From Thermothielavioides terrestris NRRL 8126 (lineage: Eukaryota > Ascomycota > Sordariomycetes > Sordariales > Chaetomiaceae), in the NCBI RefSeq assembly GCF_000226115.1, contig NC_016461.1, forward strand, positions 2,666,001-2,730,000: a stretch of DNA of 64,000 nucleotides, given 5' to 3'. The position numbers and the translations under genes were made by a program. Positions 31,308 to 43,437 of the stretch are shown here, piece by piece. Position 1 is the stretch's first letter, and every line of letters begins with the position of its first letter. The notes beneath the pieces are model-generated. The model searched no databases. It was not told where the DNA came from and saw nothing but the letters and a program-made list of their open reading frames with translations.

Positions 31308-34225
31308 TTTTTCTGTCGGCAGATGCCTTTCGCAAGGACTGATGTAGAAGTGCAGACAAGCCCAAGCCAGACTCAGCGAGAGCACACCAGAGGGACAGGA
31401 GGCCTGATATTCAAATAGAGTACTTCCTTCTGCATTGCGATTTAAGTCTATGAGCCCTTAGCGGCAGGGGCCTTATCCGTCCATGACAAGCGGCCTCGTC
31501 CGAAAAATCGAGTGACTATTGCATCTACTTGGGGGCCCTTGTGCGAACTACCACAGTAGCTTCGGAACCGTTCACCACGGCAAGCCACTCTCTGTCCAAT
31601 GAGACCCAGGAAAGGAACCGTGCTGCGTGCGTGTCCTCGAGCTGGTGGAGTGTCTCCCGCATCTCGGCGCCGGTGTCGAAGGAGTTAATCCCGGGACGGC
31701 ACCCCGCTAGTGGGTTTGATGCCATCGCCGTGGGCCGGCACGCCATCGGTGCCACAACGGCGGGCGCGGTACTTGAAGCCCAGCGACCCTCCGACCAACC
31801 ACGCCCGCAATCCTTGTCTGATGCAAACCTGAGCGAGAATGGCGACATGCTTCTTCAGCCTGTCCTCAACGTGGGGTGGACCTTATCTGAGGTGTCTAAG
31901 ACTTAATAACCCATTCAAGCTGCGTCCTTCCTTCTTCCCTTTTAGAAACAAACGCATACGTCTTGCGTGGGGGTATGATTTTCTGGTCAGCGCGCCGAGC
32001 TTATTCGGGGTCTCGATTGACACGTAAAAACAAGTGTCTGCCTGCAGTTGCGTGGGAACATGGTGCAACAAGACGTTCTGAGGACTTTCCGGGAGGCCTG
32101 GAAGGTCCCTACTTACCTTGCCGTTGTTACCCAAGCGCAAACCACTGCGGCTAATGCTTGTATAATCAACAAATGTGAAACGTACAACCGTGTTGACCAG
32201 GCAGATTTGGGGTTTAGATAGAGTCTCAACAGAGTCCGTATCGCCGCCCATCAACCAAACAGAGAAAGCGGCAACCTACTGGATTGACACCAAGAATCTC
32301 AAGTGTGAACATAGTGGTAGTGGACTCGGACGACCTCTTTATGTCTGAGGAATATTTGAGCAGGCCTCTAGTGGACAGCGGCGAGAGGTCCCACTTCAGC
32401 GTCAGGGCAATGCCCAAGCTCATAAATGCCTATACCACAGAAGTGGGAAAGTCACTGCTTGCGAGGATTAATAGCCGGCAACGCCTAGATACGAAGGGAT
32501 GCGTCTTCTACTGGCTGAGAATTCATTTCGCTGGCATCTGTCACAGCAGGGGAGGGAAGGATTCCTGCGCTGTCAGTCGCAGAGTCGCCTGTCCGGCAGA
32601 AAGGGGGAGGTATTCGGAAAGTTTCGATATGTCTGTGCCATGCTAGGAGTGGCTGGGTTTCTACTGGCGTAGATATTGAAAGTGGTCGAACTCTATCGGA
32701 GCGCCCAGCTCGGTCAGTTGCATGCGGCACGGGTGGTTCCCTGCGTTATCTTGCCTCGACATTGGGAGGTAACCATGCGACTCATCCTCTTGTCGGACCA
32801 CTGAGCTAAAAACCTAGGGTGCCCCATTTGTTTTTATTGGGACTTAGCTCAGCGCCGTTATGTTCTGACACCTCTTGACGGCCTCGCCGCCGATTTACTC
32901 GGTACATACATACCTGCATGCAAACATTAAAAGCAGGCAGTCAGGCATACCGGTCAAACGTGGCGATTCCTTAGCCATTAAATCTATGCCCTTCCCATCC
33001 ACGGTCCTTCACTGAACGAGAGTGGACAACTCTCGACGATGGAGCCACCCAAGACAGAAGTTGAAGAAGATGTTGTTGCCAGGCAGATTCGGTGAAACCT
33101 ATAATGCACTCAGTATTCCTGCGCCTCGCTGTCATCGCCGCTCAGCAGCAGGCAGGGCAACTTCGTCTATCGCGGCATCTTGTCGCGGCCATCCATAGCA
33201 GGGTGGCGGCTCAGGCAAGAGCATAATCATCAAGCAGAGCACGGCACGGTGCCCAGGCTATTTGAGCATCTTCTGCTCAAGTCGCTCGTCAACGACCCGC
33301 ATTCTACCATTTCCGCCACTCAAGCCACCGCGTCTGTGTCTATACGATAGAGAGACCAAGACGCAGGCTTTAGAGGATGGATTTCGCAGATACCTCTGGA
33401 TTCAAGACCATGCTGTATTCTGCAGATGTCGATATCCTTCTTTTCCTTCCTAATAAATCGAAAATACGTAACTATCATTCATCGTCGGCTACAGGTCAAA
33501 GTCAACCAGATTGTCGTCGATTGGGAATTCGCTCAGTTGGGCCACCGGTCCTGTGATCGATGTAAGCTGCCATCTCATCAGCTGGTACAACAGGTGGCCC
33601 CGCAAGGGACTGAAGTTGACCCCCGCGAACATGATTTTTTGACGCTGCCGGCCGGGACTTTACGGTCAAGGTGTGGGAGAAGGATAGGGCATTCTTTCAA
33701 GCCAGCGCACTTGCGCCCTTATTTATGGCAACAGTGTAAGACTGGTTCTTCAAAGCAGCGTCCGGCGTATGGTAGCCGGGCGGAAAGCTTAGCTTAGGAC
33801 TGTGGTTATACCCCCATGACCGCAAGAAGAGGCTTGGCTCTCGCAAAGATGCCGCGCTCCCGCCGTGCAGCGTGCTCAACTACCGAGCCCGACCCGTGGC
33901 AGCGGCACGGACGAATGTCAAAGTCGGTATTAATTGCCTGCGTAGCATTGGCGTCAAGGAGTCAAATGCGGTGTTACGGTTCAGCTCTTAAGACCCCCGT
34001 GTTGTCTCGCTGGACACGGCTTGGATTTAATATCGAGGAGGAGCAATTATGGTGGCGGCCGCAGTCAAGGGCATGCCATTGGGATGCATTAAGGTACGCA
34101 GCACACATGAAGTGATTAGAATTTCAACCCTATTGACAAGCAGCATGGTATCTTGAACAAAAAAAGCTTAGAGACAGAGAGTTGACAGAGAGAGAGAGAA
34201 AACCACAACACTCGACATATTAACA
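31308..34225. other. Gene-poor stretch, 2.9 kb
   Basis: No gene recognised. An open frame at 31525..31848 (minus) has no family motif. Around 32766..32822 (minus) there is a tRNA A-box-like TAGCTCAGTGG without a matching T-arm. Confidence 0.45.
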
Positions 34226-35667
34226 TCAGACCGGCGAGTTGCTGCCCGTGGTCATGATGAAGGCCCTCTTGACCTCGATCCCGCGCGTCTGCGGCGCCGG
34301 CGAGCCCACCTTGACCTCGGTCCGCACGGTCGGCTTCAGCCCGAGCTTGAGCCCGTCCATGGAGCGGTCGTAAGACGCCTGGTAACCGGCGCCCGCCGAC
34401 GACGGCGGCGGCTGCGGGCGCTCCCGGTGCACCACGTCGACGCGGATCTCCTTGTCGGAGCGGTCGTCGCTGCGCAGCTCGACGTCCTCGGGGTAGGCGA
34501 CGATGCCCCTGCTGCTGCCGCTCTCGTCGGCGCTGCTCTTGAGGCGGCTGCCCAGGTGCGAGGCGTCGCGGGCGGACGACGAGCGGCGGTAGTACTTGTT
34601 GTAGTACCTGTTGTTGTCGTCGCTCTGCCCATTCTGCGAGTGCAGCCCGGGCAGGCACTTGGCGAGCAGCGGCCGCAGCGTCGGGAGGCAGGCGCAGGTG
34701 ATGCCGGAGCAGAGCTCGCCGATGGACCAGCAGGAGGAGGCCACGTTGTCCCAGGTGACGTCGTTGCTGAGTTTGAGGTACTGGATCCGGATGACGGAGA
34801 TAGCGCACGTCTGGGAGGTTTCAGGGTTAGATGGCTCCGTCTTCATCCTCGTCGGCGAAATACAGACAGACGCCTTCGACTTACAAAGAAGCCGAGACAG
34901 AAGACAGCTATCAGGCCGAGCTTCTGGTTCCTGCGAAGCTTCAGGCGGCTGAGCACGGGCAGCGGCAGCACGAACACGGTCACGTCGGTGACGATGTTTC
35001 CTGCCGCGTTGATGTACCAGAACGGCAGGTTGGGTATGCAGGTGCCGGGCGTGTCTGGAAGCCAGAACTTATCGATGGGCGAGCAGGTGAAGATGACCAC
35101 AAGCAGCTGAGAGATCGACCACAGAGCGATGAAGACAAAAGCGACCATGATAACCTTGCGCATCTGACCCGTGCCTAGAATGCGGTAGTATTGGAGGAGA
35201 AAGGTGATCTTGATTGCTGTCAACGAGGCGTTGTAGAGCACGATGGAGATGTAGAACGTCTAAAAACCGAGAGTCAGCCTGTGCATGGCGCAGCGAATGG
35301 ATAGTAGTTGGCGCAATACCCTGAAGTATTTCCAGATCAATGATGGGTCTACCACGGCCAGATGCCGGCCATGGCCGTAGATGGTATCTGGGTGAAGCGG
35401 TCAGCCAGCGATCCATCGACAGGCAAGCAACAGAAGGGGACACTTACTGGTGGCAACCATGGTGCCGCTGCCTATGGCAAGAACAAGGGCAACAACAGCG
35501 GCCCAGTCATCGGCGCCGAACTGAGAGATCATGATGGCGCGCACGTACGAGCGCAGACAGACGGCGGTGGTGGCGACGGTGAGCGATACGGTGACCACGG
35601 CGATTGGAACCCCGGCCCGAGACTCGTACAGGGCGGGATCCGTTGCTGGCGATGGTGTTGTCGCCAT
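34226..35667 (-). CDS. Fungal rhodopsin-domain (PTH11-type) seven-helix membrane protein
   Basis: Exons 35667..35448, 35387..35320, 35259..34885 and 34810..34226 give 415 aa. Introns are 60-74 bp with donors GTAAGT, GTATTG and GTAAGT. Family features in order: IAVVTVSLTVATTAVCLRSY; GADDWAAVVALVLAIGSGTM; YGHGRHLAVVDPSLIWKYFR; ASLTAIKITFLLQYYRIL; PIDKFWLPDTPGTCIP with WYINAAGNIVTDVTVFVLP; KLGLIAVFCLGFFTCAISVI; and WSIGELCSGITCACLPTLRP. No CFEM domain precedes the helices, so this is the non-CFEM subgroup. The 190-residue cytosolic tail is Ser/Arg-rich and disordered. Related proteins include PTH11, a surface-sensing receptor in Magnaporthe, but most are uncharacterised. Plasma membrane expected. 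Confidence 0.88.
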
Positions 35668-37306
35668 TGTAGTGTAGAACGGTGTGTGTCTCAGGGAAAC
35701 AACGAGGTTGATGGTGGCCAGGAACTCGGTAGGCGTCCGGGGACTGCGGACCCACGGCGGGAGCTATCGGCGGGAAGAAAACACCATGATATAAGGACCG
35801 ACTTTCGGGCTTCGTCTAGCTCACGGCGCCACACGGGCCGCCTCGGTCGGGCTCAGGCGGTGCCCGGGAAGGGCTGGATGGTAACCTCCGGGGCGGGCAA
35901 AGGCGGGGGACAGGAAGGGGCTTGCAGCTTTGATGCTGCATGTGATGTTGATGTATGGAACTCGCGGCAGCATGCTCGACCATATACCATGGCGAGCTTC
36001 CCCAGATTCGCATTCCCAACTGTTTTCAACACTGCACGCTCGGACGCGCTCTGGCTGCTTCTATGTGTTGGGCCCTGATGAACCTCGCCTGGTCCTCCCT
36101 GAATGCTCTCGCATCCACGGCTAGCGGGTCGCGTGCCGTGTGCATGGGGCTCTAGTGCCGCATCTGCAGCTCGGGCCCTCGACTCCCGTGCTGCACTTGG
36201 GATACACTTGTCAGACACCGTCGCTTTTACCCGGAGCTAGCTACACTAATTCCCGGGCGCCTGCCGCTTGCCTGCGACATGCTCCGTGTACACGACTCAC
36301 TACGCAGGACTATGGGAGCGCGAACGTGTCCACAGGGAATATGTAACTTCGTCTCTTCTGTACTGTGTACGATGCATTAAGCTTGATGAGCGCCGGAGAT
36401 TTGGTTGGCCGATCTTCAGACGAACTGAACGGGAAGGCCATGCCGCTCCCAGCGCATGGACCTCTCCGGGATGATGGCGCACAAACGTGAACTTCACAGT
36501 GTAGGCGATGAGGGGATGAGTTGGGGGAGCAGGGATGTGTTCCATGGTTTCTGCGTTCGGTTGAAGCTCGATGCGACTCTCTGCGCGAGGCACAGGCCAC
36601 CACTGCAACCCGCGGCCCTTTTTCCGTCTGAGAAGTTTAGGGAGGGAGTCTCGCACATCCACATTCCCGTTGTACACTTATACATAACATGGGCTTCCGC
36701 AGTCCTCCACCTGTGTCTGTGCTCACTGCTCAGCTTTTCCCTCCGCGGGCGAGAGACTTACACTAGTGTACACGAGTAGTGGAAGCCAACGGCCAGAAGC
36801 CGCAGACCTGGAAGCCATCATCAGTGCCACTTGGCAAGGCGCTAGTTAGTTGGCAACGTCAGTGCGTGCAGCCAGTCTGGTCCGGAGAGAGCGGGGTTGA
36901 GCAGGTCCAAGGCTCCGCAGGACCTGGGTTGAAGGACACGTTCGGCCTCGAGACTCGTCGATCTTCAGCTCAACACTCACCAAGGAAGCGACGGAACAAC
37001 GAAAAAAAGATTTGCGGCTGACTTCAGGAACCAAGACGCCGCGGTTCAGACGATTCCGGGGAAAGAGAAGCGGTTTGCGAGCCACGCAACGTAATTTATA
37101 TAGGGTAGCATCGCCGCAAACCCCCATTGACTGTGTACACGTGTATGTACGGAATACATCCGAGCCCACGACATGTACACTGGGAGAACGCTGGGCCGAA
37201 ACCCCGAACTTGGCGCTGGCGAACATGCGTATCTACACTATCACAGGAGTGAATGCTCGCTTCTGGGTCGTGTGGGTACCAAATTCAATCATACCCCGCC
37301 TCCCGG

Positions 37307-37799
37307 CGACCCCATTAGAAAAACAACCCTTTTCATTAGAAAGACAATCCCTCAGGGTGGTCCGTGCGTCCACCACTAGAATCTTACAGCGCGCATCACT
37401 ACTGGCCAACTATTGAGTGTCCCTACAGCATAAATGTCGCCTCTTATCGATAAAGAAATCTACGTGATCTTCCACCTACTCTTAATAGGGAAGGCGGTCA
37501 AGACAGGCAATATTCCAATGCGAAGGCTTCCCTATCTCACTATGATTTTTCAGCTTTGCAACAATTCTATACCATCTCGTAGAACAGCACTCCTAGTAGT
37601 CATCCACGGAGTCACAGTTTTCTATCAAATCTTTTCCAGTTCCTAACACTAGTAGCATCGTCGATTTCTAGCGATTCCTATAGCGACATTTAGCTTAGCC
37701 GTAAGGTGATGCGCGCTACCAGATTCTCGTGGTGGACGCACGGACCACGCTGAGGGGTTGTCTTTCTAATGAAAAGGGGTTGTTTTTCTAATGGGGTCG
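37307..37799. mobile_element. Non-autonomous Mutator-like element (MULE-type MITE)
   Basis: 493 bp. The terminal inverted repeats are about 93 bp: left arm 37307..37399 begins CGACCCCATTAG, right arm 37706..37799 ends CTAATGGGGTCG. The arms differ mostly by C/T or G/A changes. The element is flanked on both sides by the same 9-mer GCCTCCCGG (37298..37306 and 37800..37808). Long inverted repeats with a 9-bp target duplication are the signature of the Mutator superfamily. The interior of about 300 bp has no transposase. Confidence 0.75.
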
Positions 37800-38397
37800 G
37801 CCTCCCGGCACCATCGGTTGGGAGTGAAAGCGAGAAACCCTGGCACGGAAGCTTCATGGGTTAACTAAACCCTTGTCTCGCCTAGGGTTCAATATGCAGG
37901 CTGACAAGAGAGGCGAGATGAGGGGGTTCGTTCACGAGCACTGGCCAAGATCAGCGAAGAGGCCACCGGCGATGATTATCAGGAACGATCCGCGCGCCAG
38001 TCCATCTGTTTGTCAAGTCCAAAGTGTACATCAATCTGTATACAACCTTCAAGATGTTCAACATGGGCCTCAGGAGGATCACATAGATCTACATCGCACC
38101 TGCACTAAGCAGCGACAAGACAAGTCGCGCCCCTTGTGTTGTCGGCTTGTATCCGCCTGGTACATACCTTACTCAGCTGGTTAGCCCTGTCCAGCGCAAC
38201 TTGCAACCTGGAAGCATCACTGGCGTCCCAAAGAACTATTCCACTACACTGACAGAGACAGAGAGCGGGACGGAAAAAAAAAGTTACCGGTCCCCCGTGC
38301 ATCGTACGGAGTAAAGATCTGCATCTTCGTTGAAACCCGTTGAAACGGGGGGTGGACGTTAAAGAGGTCCCGCCAAGACTAATTTCGGCCAATTGTC

Positions 38398-38428
38398 GGC
38401 TATGTTTTTACAACGTTTTTACATAGCC
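38398..38428. repeat. Hairpin, 8-bp arms
   Basis: GGCTATGT (38398..38405) pairs with ACATAGCC (38421..38428) across a T-rich 15-nt loop. No attached gene. Confidence 0.5.
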
Positions 38429-39150
38429 ACGGCCCGTGCTGGCGAGACTCGGGTTGCCAAGAATGCGAGTCATCCCGTCAGGAGTTGGTCCCCGCAACCA
38501 AGATGCAGATCCGGAAGCTGCGCCCGGCGGCCGTGGTGGTGAGCTCAGAGGGGAACTGATCAGCTGGAACCAAACAGCCTGAAGGGCCAAACGATCTCGT
38601 GAATACAGACGTCTGTGCAACGGGAAGGGCCTGCTAGAGAAGGCCTGGTGGAGCGAGGTTTGCGAACGAGATTCTCGGTTCTCCTTGGTTACCAGATAGG
38701 TACTCCGTATACGAAATGTCCACCAATTGCAGATGCAGCCCTCCCATCTGCCAGCACCAACAGAAGACAGTCAATGCATGAGACAACACGCTGAATTCGC
38801 TTATTGCAAGTATTCTATGTCAAACGGCTGCAACAGATCTGTGTGATTGGCATCATCTGTGGGATGCAGTGGTGGTGGATGTGGTTGGGGGAAAGAACAG
38901 TGGTCCGGGTGCAGAGAACGAAGGTGGGGCATGGCCCTCTGTGGGCCCCACTCACCACAGCCCGAGTCCAATTCAAAAGCGCTAAGTCACGTGATGTATC
39001 CCTCTCGACCAGTCGCTGCGCAGATAACTCAGTTATCTGTTGAAAAAGCCCGAACACAGAAGTCACCAAGGTGTGGCCAACCCATAACCAGCGTCCGTTG
39101 GGAAGGCACACCTGCTACCTATCCCTATCAAACCCCCCTCCTCCCCTCAA

Positions 39151-39186
39151 TAGGCCAAGGTCTAGGCCAAGGTCTAGGCCAAGGTT
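39151..39186 (+). repeat. 12-bp tandem repeat, three units
   Basis: TAGGCCAAGGTC is repeated three times; the last unit ends TT instead of TC. Confidence 0.85.
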
Positions 39187-39447
39187 AGGGCGGGGCCCCG
39201 CCAGTGTATACGCTGTGTGGATGTCGGGTGTAGCATTGTCACGGAGCTTCATCTTTAAGCTTCGTGTCAAAGATTGCAGTGCCACCGTCGTCTCCAGTCG
39301 AAGTTTTCATGACATCCCTGCTTCTCGCTTCCATGTACGGAATACATCCCCAATGCAGTTCGCAGTTGCTACGCCAACGCCAGGTTCGCTCAGTTCCGCC
39401 AAGTTGGACCAACAGCGGGCTCGTCGGCAATGTCTACGAGTCGAACT

Positions 39448-39613
39448 TGTCAGAATCAGCCCGGCCCGGGGCTCCGGGCCGACCCACCGAGATTAGGATC
39501 CACCAGCCTGATGCCCAACTGCCGCCCAAGACTGGGCTCCTGATCAGGGACCTCTCCCACAATACAACATCTTCAACACCACGGTTGATCCCAGTTGTGT
39601 GCATTGCTTGCAT
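39448..39613 (+). repeat. LTR-like dispersed repeat, copy 1
   Basis: 166 bp beginning TGTCAGAATCAGCCCGG. An inverted, diverged copy lies at 43548..43714. Most differences are transitions. Starting with TG is LTR-like, but no matching CA end or retrotransposon body is visible. Confidence 0.6.
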
Positions 39614-41112
39614 CGTGATAGCTTCATCTTCCTGAGCCTGCGCAGTGGTTCCAACAGAACTAGCCGAACTGCAACAACGAGCGGTGAATTATCACCAAGC
39701 ACCAAACGGCGCGTCGTACCCTGCGGACAGCTAGCAGCGAGTGCAGGCCGAGACTGGAGGAAGCCTCTCGCTGGATCATTGTGGAACAGGCACCACGTTG
39801 TTTATGCTGACTTGGGGGACGTCTTGGCTAAACGGAAAGAAAGAAAAATGGTTGTTATAAGACAGCCATGACCGTCCAACTACTTCGTCCAGGCCCTTGC
39901 CCTGCCTATACCCTCCTCTCTCCACGAGTCCACAGAAAGCTACCGGTAGGTAGTTATTACCAACAGTTGCATGTCAGACACTCGGGACAACGGGAACATC
40001 CGCTGGCCATCGGTGCTGTTTCCATGCTCCAATGCTTGGCTTTGAGACATAGGTATTTTGCGGCCATTTCCAAAATTTACACAGATGTGCGGCGCTTAAG
40101 GGTAGCGGTTGGAACCTCACACCAGCATGATGGCAGTAGGATGATTGTAGTCTTAATTGTCGCTGCCCGGGCACTTAGTCCGTCCTCCTCAGTACCTAAC
40201 CTGCCCCACGACGTTAATGAAGTCCTGAACTAATCTGGCCCCCAACCACTGGGCTGAGGCCAAAGCTCGTGTACATGATGAGTACGAGATCCTTCTGTGG
40301 GATTGAGCAAGGGTCAAATCTATGATCACTGTAATGGGAGGGTTCGGATGGGGGAGGAGGAAATGTCTGCTGGGTGAGAATCAAATACGTTGTTGGAAGA
40401 GCCATAACTGGCAGTGATCCAATGAAGACATCCCTTGCTCGACAGAAGACGCAGGTGAGGTTTTCCTCGGTTCTCCAGCATGGAAATGGTGGATACAGTG
40501 GGATCGATAGGCGCGATGTTACCTCCCAACAGCAAGCTAGGTACCCAACTGCCCCAAGTACGTAAATGAAGGCCTGCCTGCAATTGTAAATCGGCCATGG
40601 CCATCCAGGACAGCTGGCATCTCCAGACAGCGCACCCTTAGCGACCGAATCAGTCACGCCATCCTCAAAAGAGTCGAACAGTGTTTAAACCATGCTAGAT
40701 CGCCTGTGAGAAAGCTAGGCGCACACAGTAGATTGACTGCAATATGCCGTGCCAGAGGTGCCCAGAATGCAAAGTGATAATGCTGTTCACGTCCTCGTGG
40801 TTGAATGCAAGCTTGACGCAGTCGTTTATCTTAGTTGAGTCCGGCTTGGTGGCATATGCCAGTTGGCGCTCCAGCAAGCGTGTGCCCGCCCAATCCTGTT
40901 GCTCCTCCTGAGGCGAATCCTTGTCCATGTCCCTGGTCAACTGATGCGTAACGGCACCCTGGTTTTCTCAAAGCTTCCAGACTCTGGAACCAATATATTT
41001 CCAACTCGACTTCTGGCACAACACCTGCTTGATTTCTACCACCATACCATACATAGTCACATCACGCACCTGCCCAGATATTCTGTTCTCTCGGGTTGTC
41101 GGCCTTGCCAGC

Positions 41113-42105
41113 ATGGCCTTGGAATCAAAGGGCACCGTCCTGATCACCGGTTGCAGCGATGGCGGGGCTGGCTCCGCGCTGGCCATCGAGTTCCAATCTC
41201 GAGGCTACCGAGTCTTTGCGACGTCGCGCACGCTCACCACCATGTCCAAGCTCGAGAGCTTGCCTAATGTCAAGCTGCTTCAGCTCGACATTACAAACTC
41301 CGCGGACATTCGGGCCGCCGCCGACGCCGTGAGCAAGGAAACCGGCGGGACGCTGACCTACCTCGTCAACTGTGCTGCACAAAATCACTTTATGCCGCTT
41401 CTCGACCAGGACATCGAGGCTGGCAAGGCATTGTTCGAAACCAACGTCTGGGGCCATCTCGCAGTTACTCAAGCTTTCGCCCCCCTGCTCATCAAAGCTC
41501 GCGGGACGGTCGTCTTCATCACATCCTTGTCCGGATATCTCAACGTTCCTTACCAAGGTTTGTTCTCCCGGCTTCAGAGCTTTGGCTGGAGATGTGCTAG
41601 CTTGCAGTATGCTAGCCGGGACTGACTCGCCCGCGCCAGGGGTATATGCGGCGTCCAAGCGCTCCGCCGAGATCATCGCCGAGACAATGCGCCTCGAGCT
41701 GGCACCATTCCATGTCAAGGTGCTTTCGGTGGTGACGGGGGCGATCAAGACAAAGGGCCAGAGCCATTTCGACGACTGGAAGCTGCCGGAGGCCTCGCTG
41801 TACCTGCCTATCGAGGCGACCATCCGGGACCGAGCCCGCGGCCAGGAAGGGGCGCCGAGGATGGAAGCTGCCGACTACGCGAAGCGCGTGGTATCGGAGA
41901 TCGTGAAAGGAAAGACGGGCAAGTTCTGGTACGGCGCCGTTGCGGGGCTGGCAAAGTTTATGGTGTCGTATCTTCCGTCGTGGGTGGTGGTAGGTCGGAA
42001 ATCCTGTCGGCGCCTATGAAAGTGTGTTGGCTAATACGCCCAATGTAGGACAGTGCCGTGCAGATCAGGACTGGTCTCGACGAACTGGCGCGACGGAGCA
42101 AGTAA
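41113..42105 (+). CDS. AYR1: Short-chain dehydrogenase, 1-acyl-DHAP reductase-like
   Basis: Exons 41113..41557, 41640..41989 and 42049..42105 give 283 aa. The last intron (59 bp; GTAGGT, GCTAAT branch, GTAG) replaces a tail of VGRKSCRRL by DSAVQIRTGLDELARRSK, which gives the expected family C-terminus. Rossmann motifs: TGCSDGGAGSALA (cofactor glycines, residues 12-24), LLQLDIT (adenine-ring Asp), NCAAQ in place of NNAG, catalytic Ser in ITSLSG, and YAASK (Tyr and Lys of the catalytic dyad, about 151-155). In yeast, Ayr1 is an NADPH-dependent 1-acyldihydroxyacetone-phosphate reductase on lipid droplets and ER, feeding phosphatidic acid synthesis. The C-terminal hydrophobic patch (AVAGLAKFMVSYLPSWVV) suits membrane association. 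Other SDR activities remain possible. Confidence 0.85.
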
Positions 42106-42694
42106 ATAAATGTTGGGGGTAGGAAGACGGGGCTACCCTCACCACCTGCGGTACAGCCTCTCCGACCAAAGCGGGCAAAGAATGTTATCTCGGAGCATGC
42201 GGGGAGAATATCGACTTCCTAGTACTGCAGCCCTCGGCATCGCGCCGGACTCTGCACGTCCACTGAGCGCAGAGCAGAGCTCGCCCCTTCCCCTCGGGAG
42301 TCCGTCAGTCAAGATATAGTACGTTCACTCAGTGGTAGATGAAGAAAGCCTGTTAGCGAGCTCGACTGCCGTTTATTCGCCCGGAACGCCCACCTACCCC
42401 TGCTTGGCACAACTTAACCATACAGCCGGGAAAGGAGGCAGCGGCGATTCAACGCAAGGGCCCGGAGTCGCGTCTCGGGCTCTCCACGTCGATATTACTG
42501 ACCGCGAAAGCGTGCGCATGGTGAGCTGCGGACAAGAGCAAGGGGTGAGCGAGCCTTCCTACATAAAGCGCGGCAGCCACACTGTGTCTCCTTGGCCACG
42601 CTACCCCTTGAATTCGATCTCTCTCCCGACAAATCGGCGGCTGGAGGACGTCACGAACCGCGAAAACTTCATTTCCTCAAAGGAATCTTGAACC
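42106..42694. other. Intergenic region upstream of SOD gene
   Basis: About 590 bp between two co-oriented genes, with a TATA-like ACATAAAG near 42562. No gene seen. Confidence 0.45.
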
Positions 42695-43437
42695 ATGCAC
42701 GTCTTCTCCATCATCGCCCTCCTCGGTGCCGCCACGCTTGGAGCCACCCAGGGCTCCAACGCGACCACCGTGACAGGCAAGCTGGGAGATGCGAAGCCGG
42801 TGCGAAACAACCCCGTCATCGGGGAGACGTGGGTCGCCACCTTCGACTCGACCGTCAAGGGCAGAGTCACCGCGGTAGCTGCCACGGTCGGCATCAACTA
42901 CACCATCGATGTGCAGGGACTGGCGGTGGACAAAGGGCCATACAGTACGATCACAATTCTCTCTCTCTCCCCCACACATGCCGGCTGGACACCCACTGCA
43001 GCAGTGCAGTGCCCTGACACTCCTGACCAGAATACCACATCCACCTGCATCCCGTGCCGGAGAGCGGCAACTGCACCGAGACAGGCGGCCACCTCGACTC
43101 GTACGAGCGCGGGGACACGCCGCCGTGCGACAGCTCCAAGCCCCAGACCTGCGAGGTGGGCGACCTGTCGGGGAAGTACGGCACCGTGCCGGGCCCCGTC
43201 GTCATGAAGGAGTAAGTGGACGCGGACCTGATTACCCCGGAGCCGAGGGCGGTGACGAAGGGCACGATATGTTTTGCTGATCGAGCCCTGCATCTCCGTT
43301 ACAGGTTCAATGACCCGTACACGGCCCTGAATAAGATCCAGCTCGGTTATATCGGCAACCGCTCCATCGTGTTCCATGATGCTAGCGCTGCCCGGATTGC
43401 GTGTGCGACGCTGGTGAAGGTCGAGACGATATGCTAG
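42695..43437 (+). CDS. Secreted copper/zinc-superoxide-dismutase-like protein
   Basis: Exons 42695..42944, 43031..43211 and 43305..43437 give 187 aa. A signal peptide (MHVFSIIALLGAATLGATQG) is followed by a SOD beta-barrel: the Cu ligands in YHIHLHPVPESGNCTETGGH, then LDSYERGDTPPCD and TCEVGDLSGKYGTVPGPVV, and after the last splice IGNRSIVFHDASAARIACAT. This arrangement is that of fungal extracellular SODs of the copper-only SOD5 type, which lack the zinc site. They dismute superoxide at the cell surface. Many relatives continue into a Ser-rich tail with a GPI signal; here the chain stops at KVETIC soon after the barrel, so it is probably released rather than wall-anchored. Confidence 0.87.

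Larger units (their letters stand above)
35668..41112. other. Gene-free, repeat-bearing stretch, 5.4 kb
   Basis: No coding motif on either strand over 5.4 kb. It contains a Mutator-like MITE, an LTR-like repeat copy, a 12-bp tandem repeat and a hairpin (all listed separately). The 16-mer TGTACGGAATACATCC occurs twice, near 37145 and 39333. It may be a former transposon landing area. Confidence 0.5.

Noticed and set aside
31525..31848. Minus-strand 107-codon frame with fairly even composition
   Set aside because: No recognisable motif, no intron signals and no similarity that I can name.
32766..32822. tRNA-like sequence (A-box-like TAGCTCAGTGG, minus strand)
   Set aside because: No T-arm (GTTCRA) at the right distance and no closing acceptor stem; at most a tRNA-derived relic.
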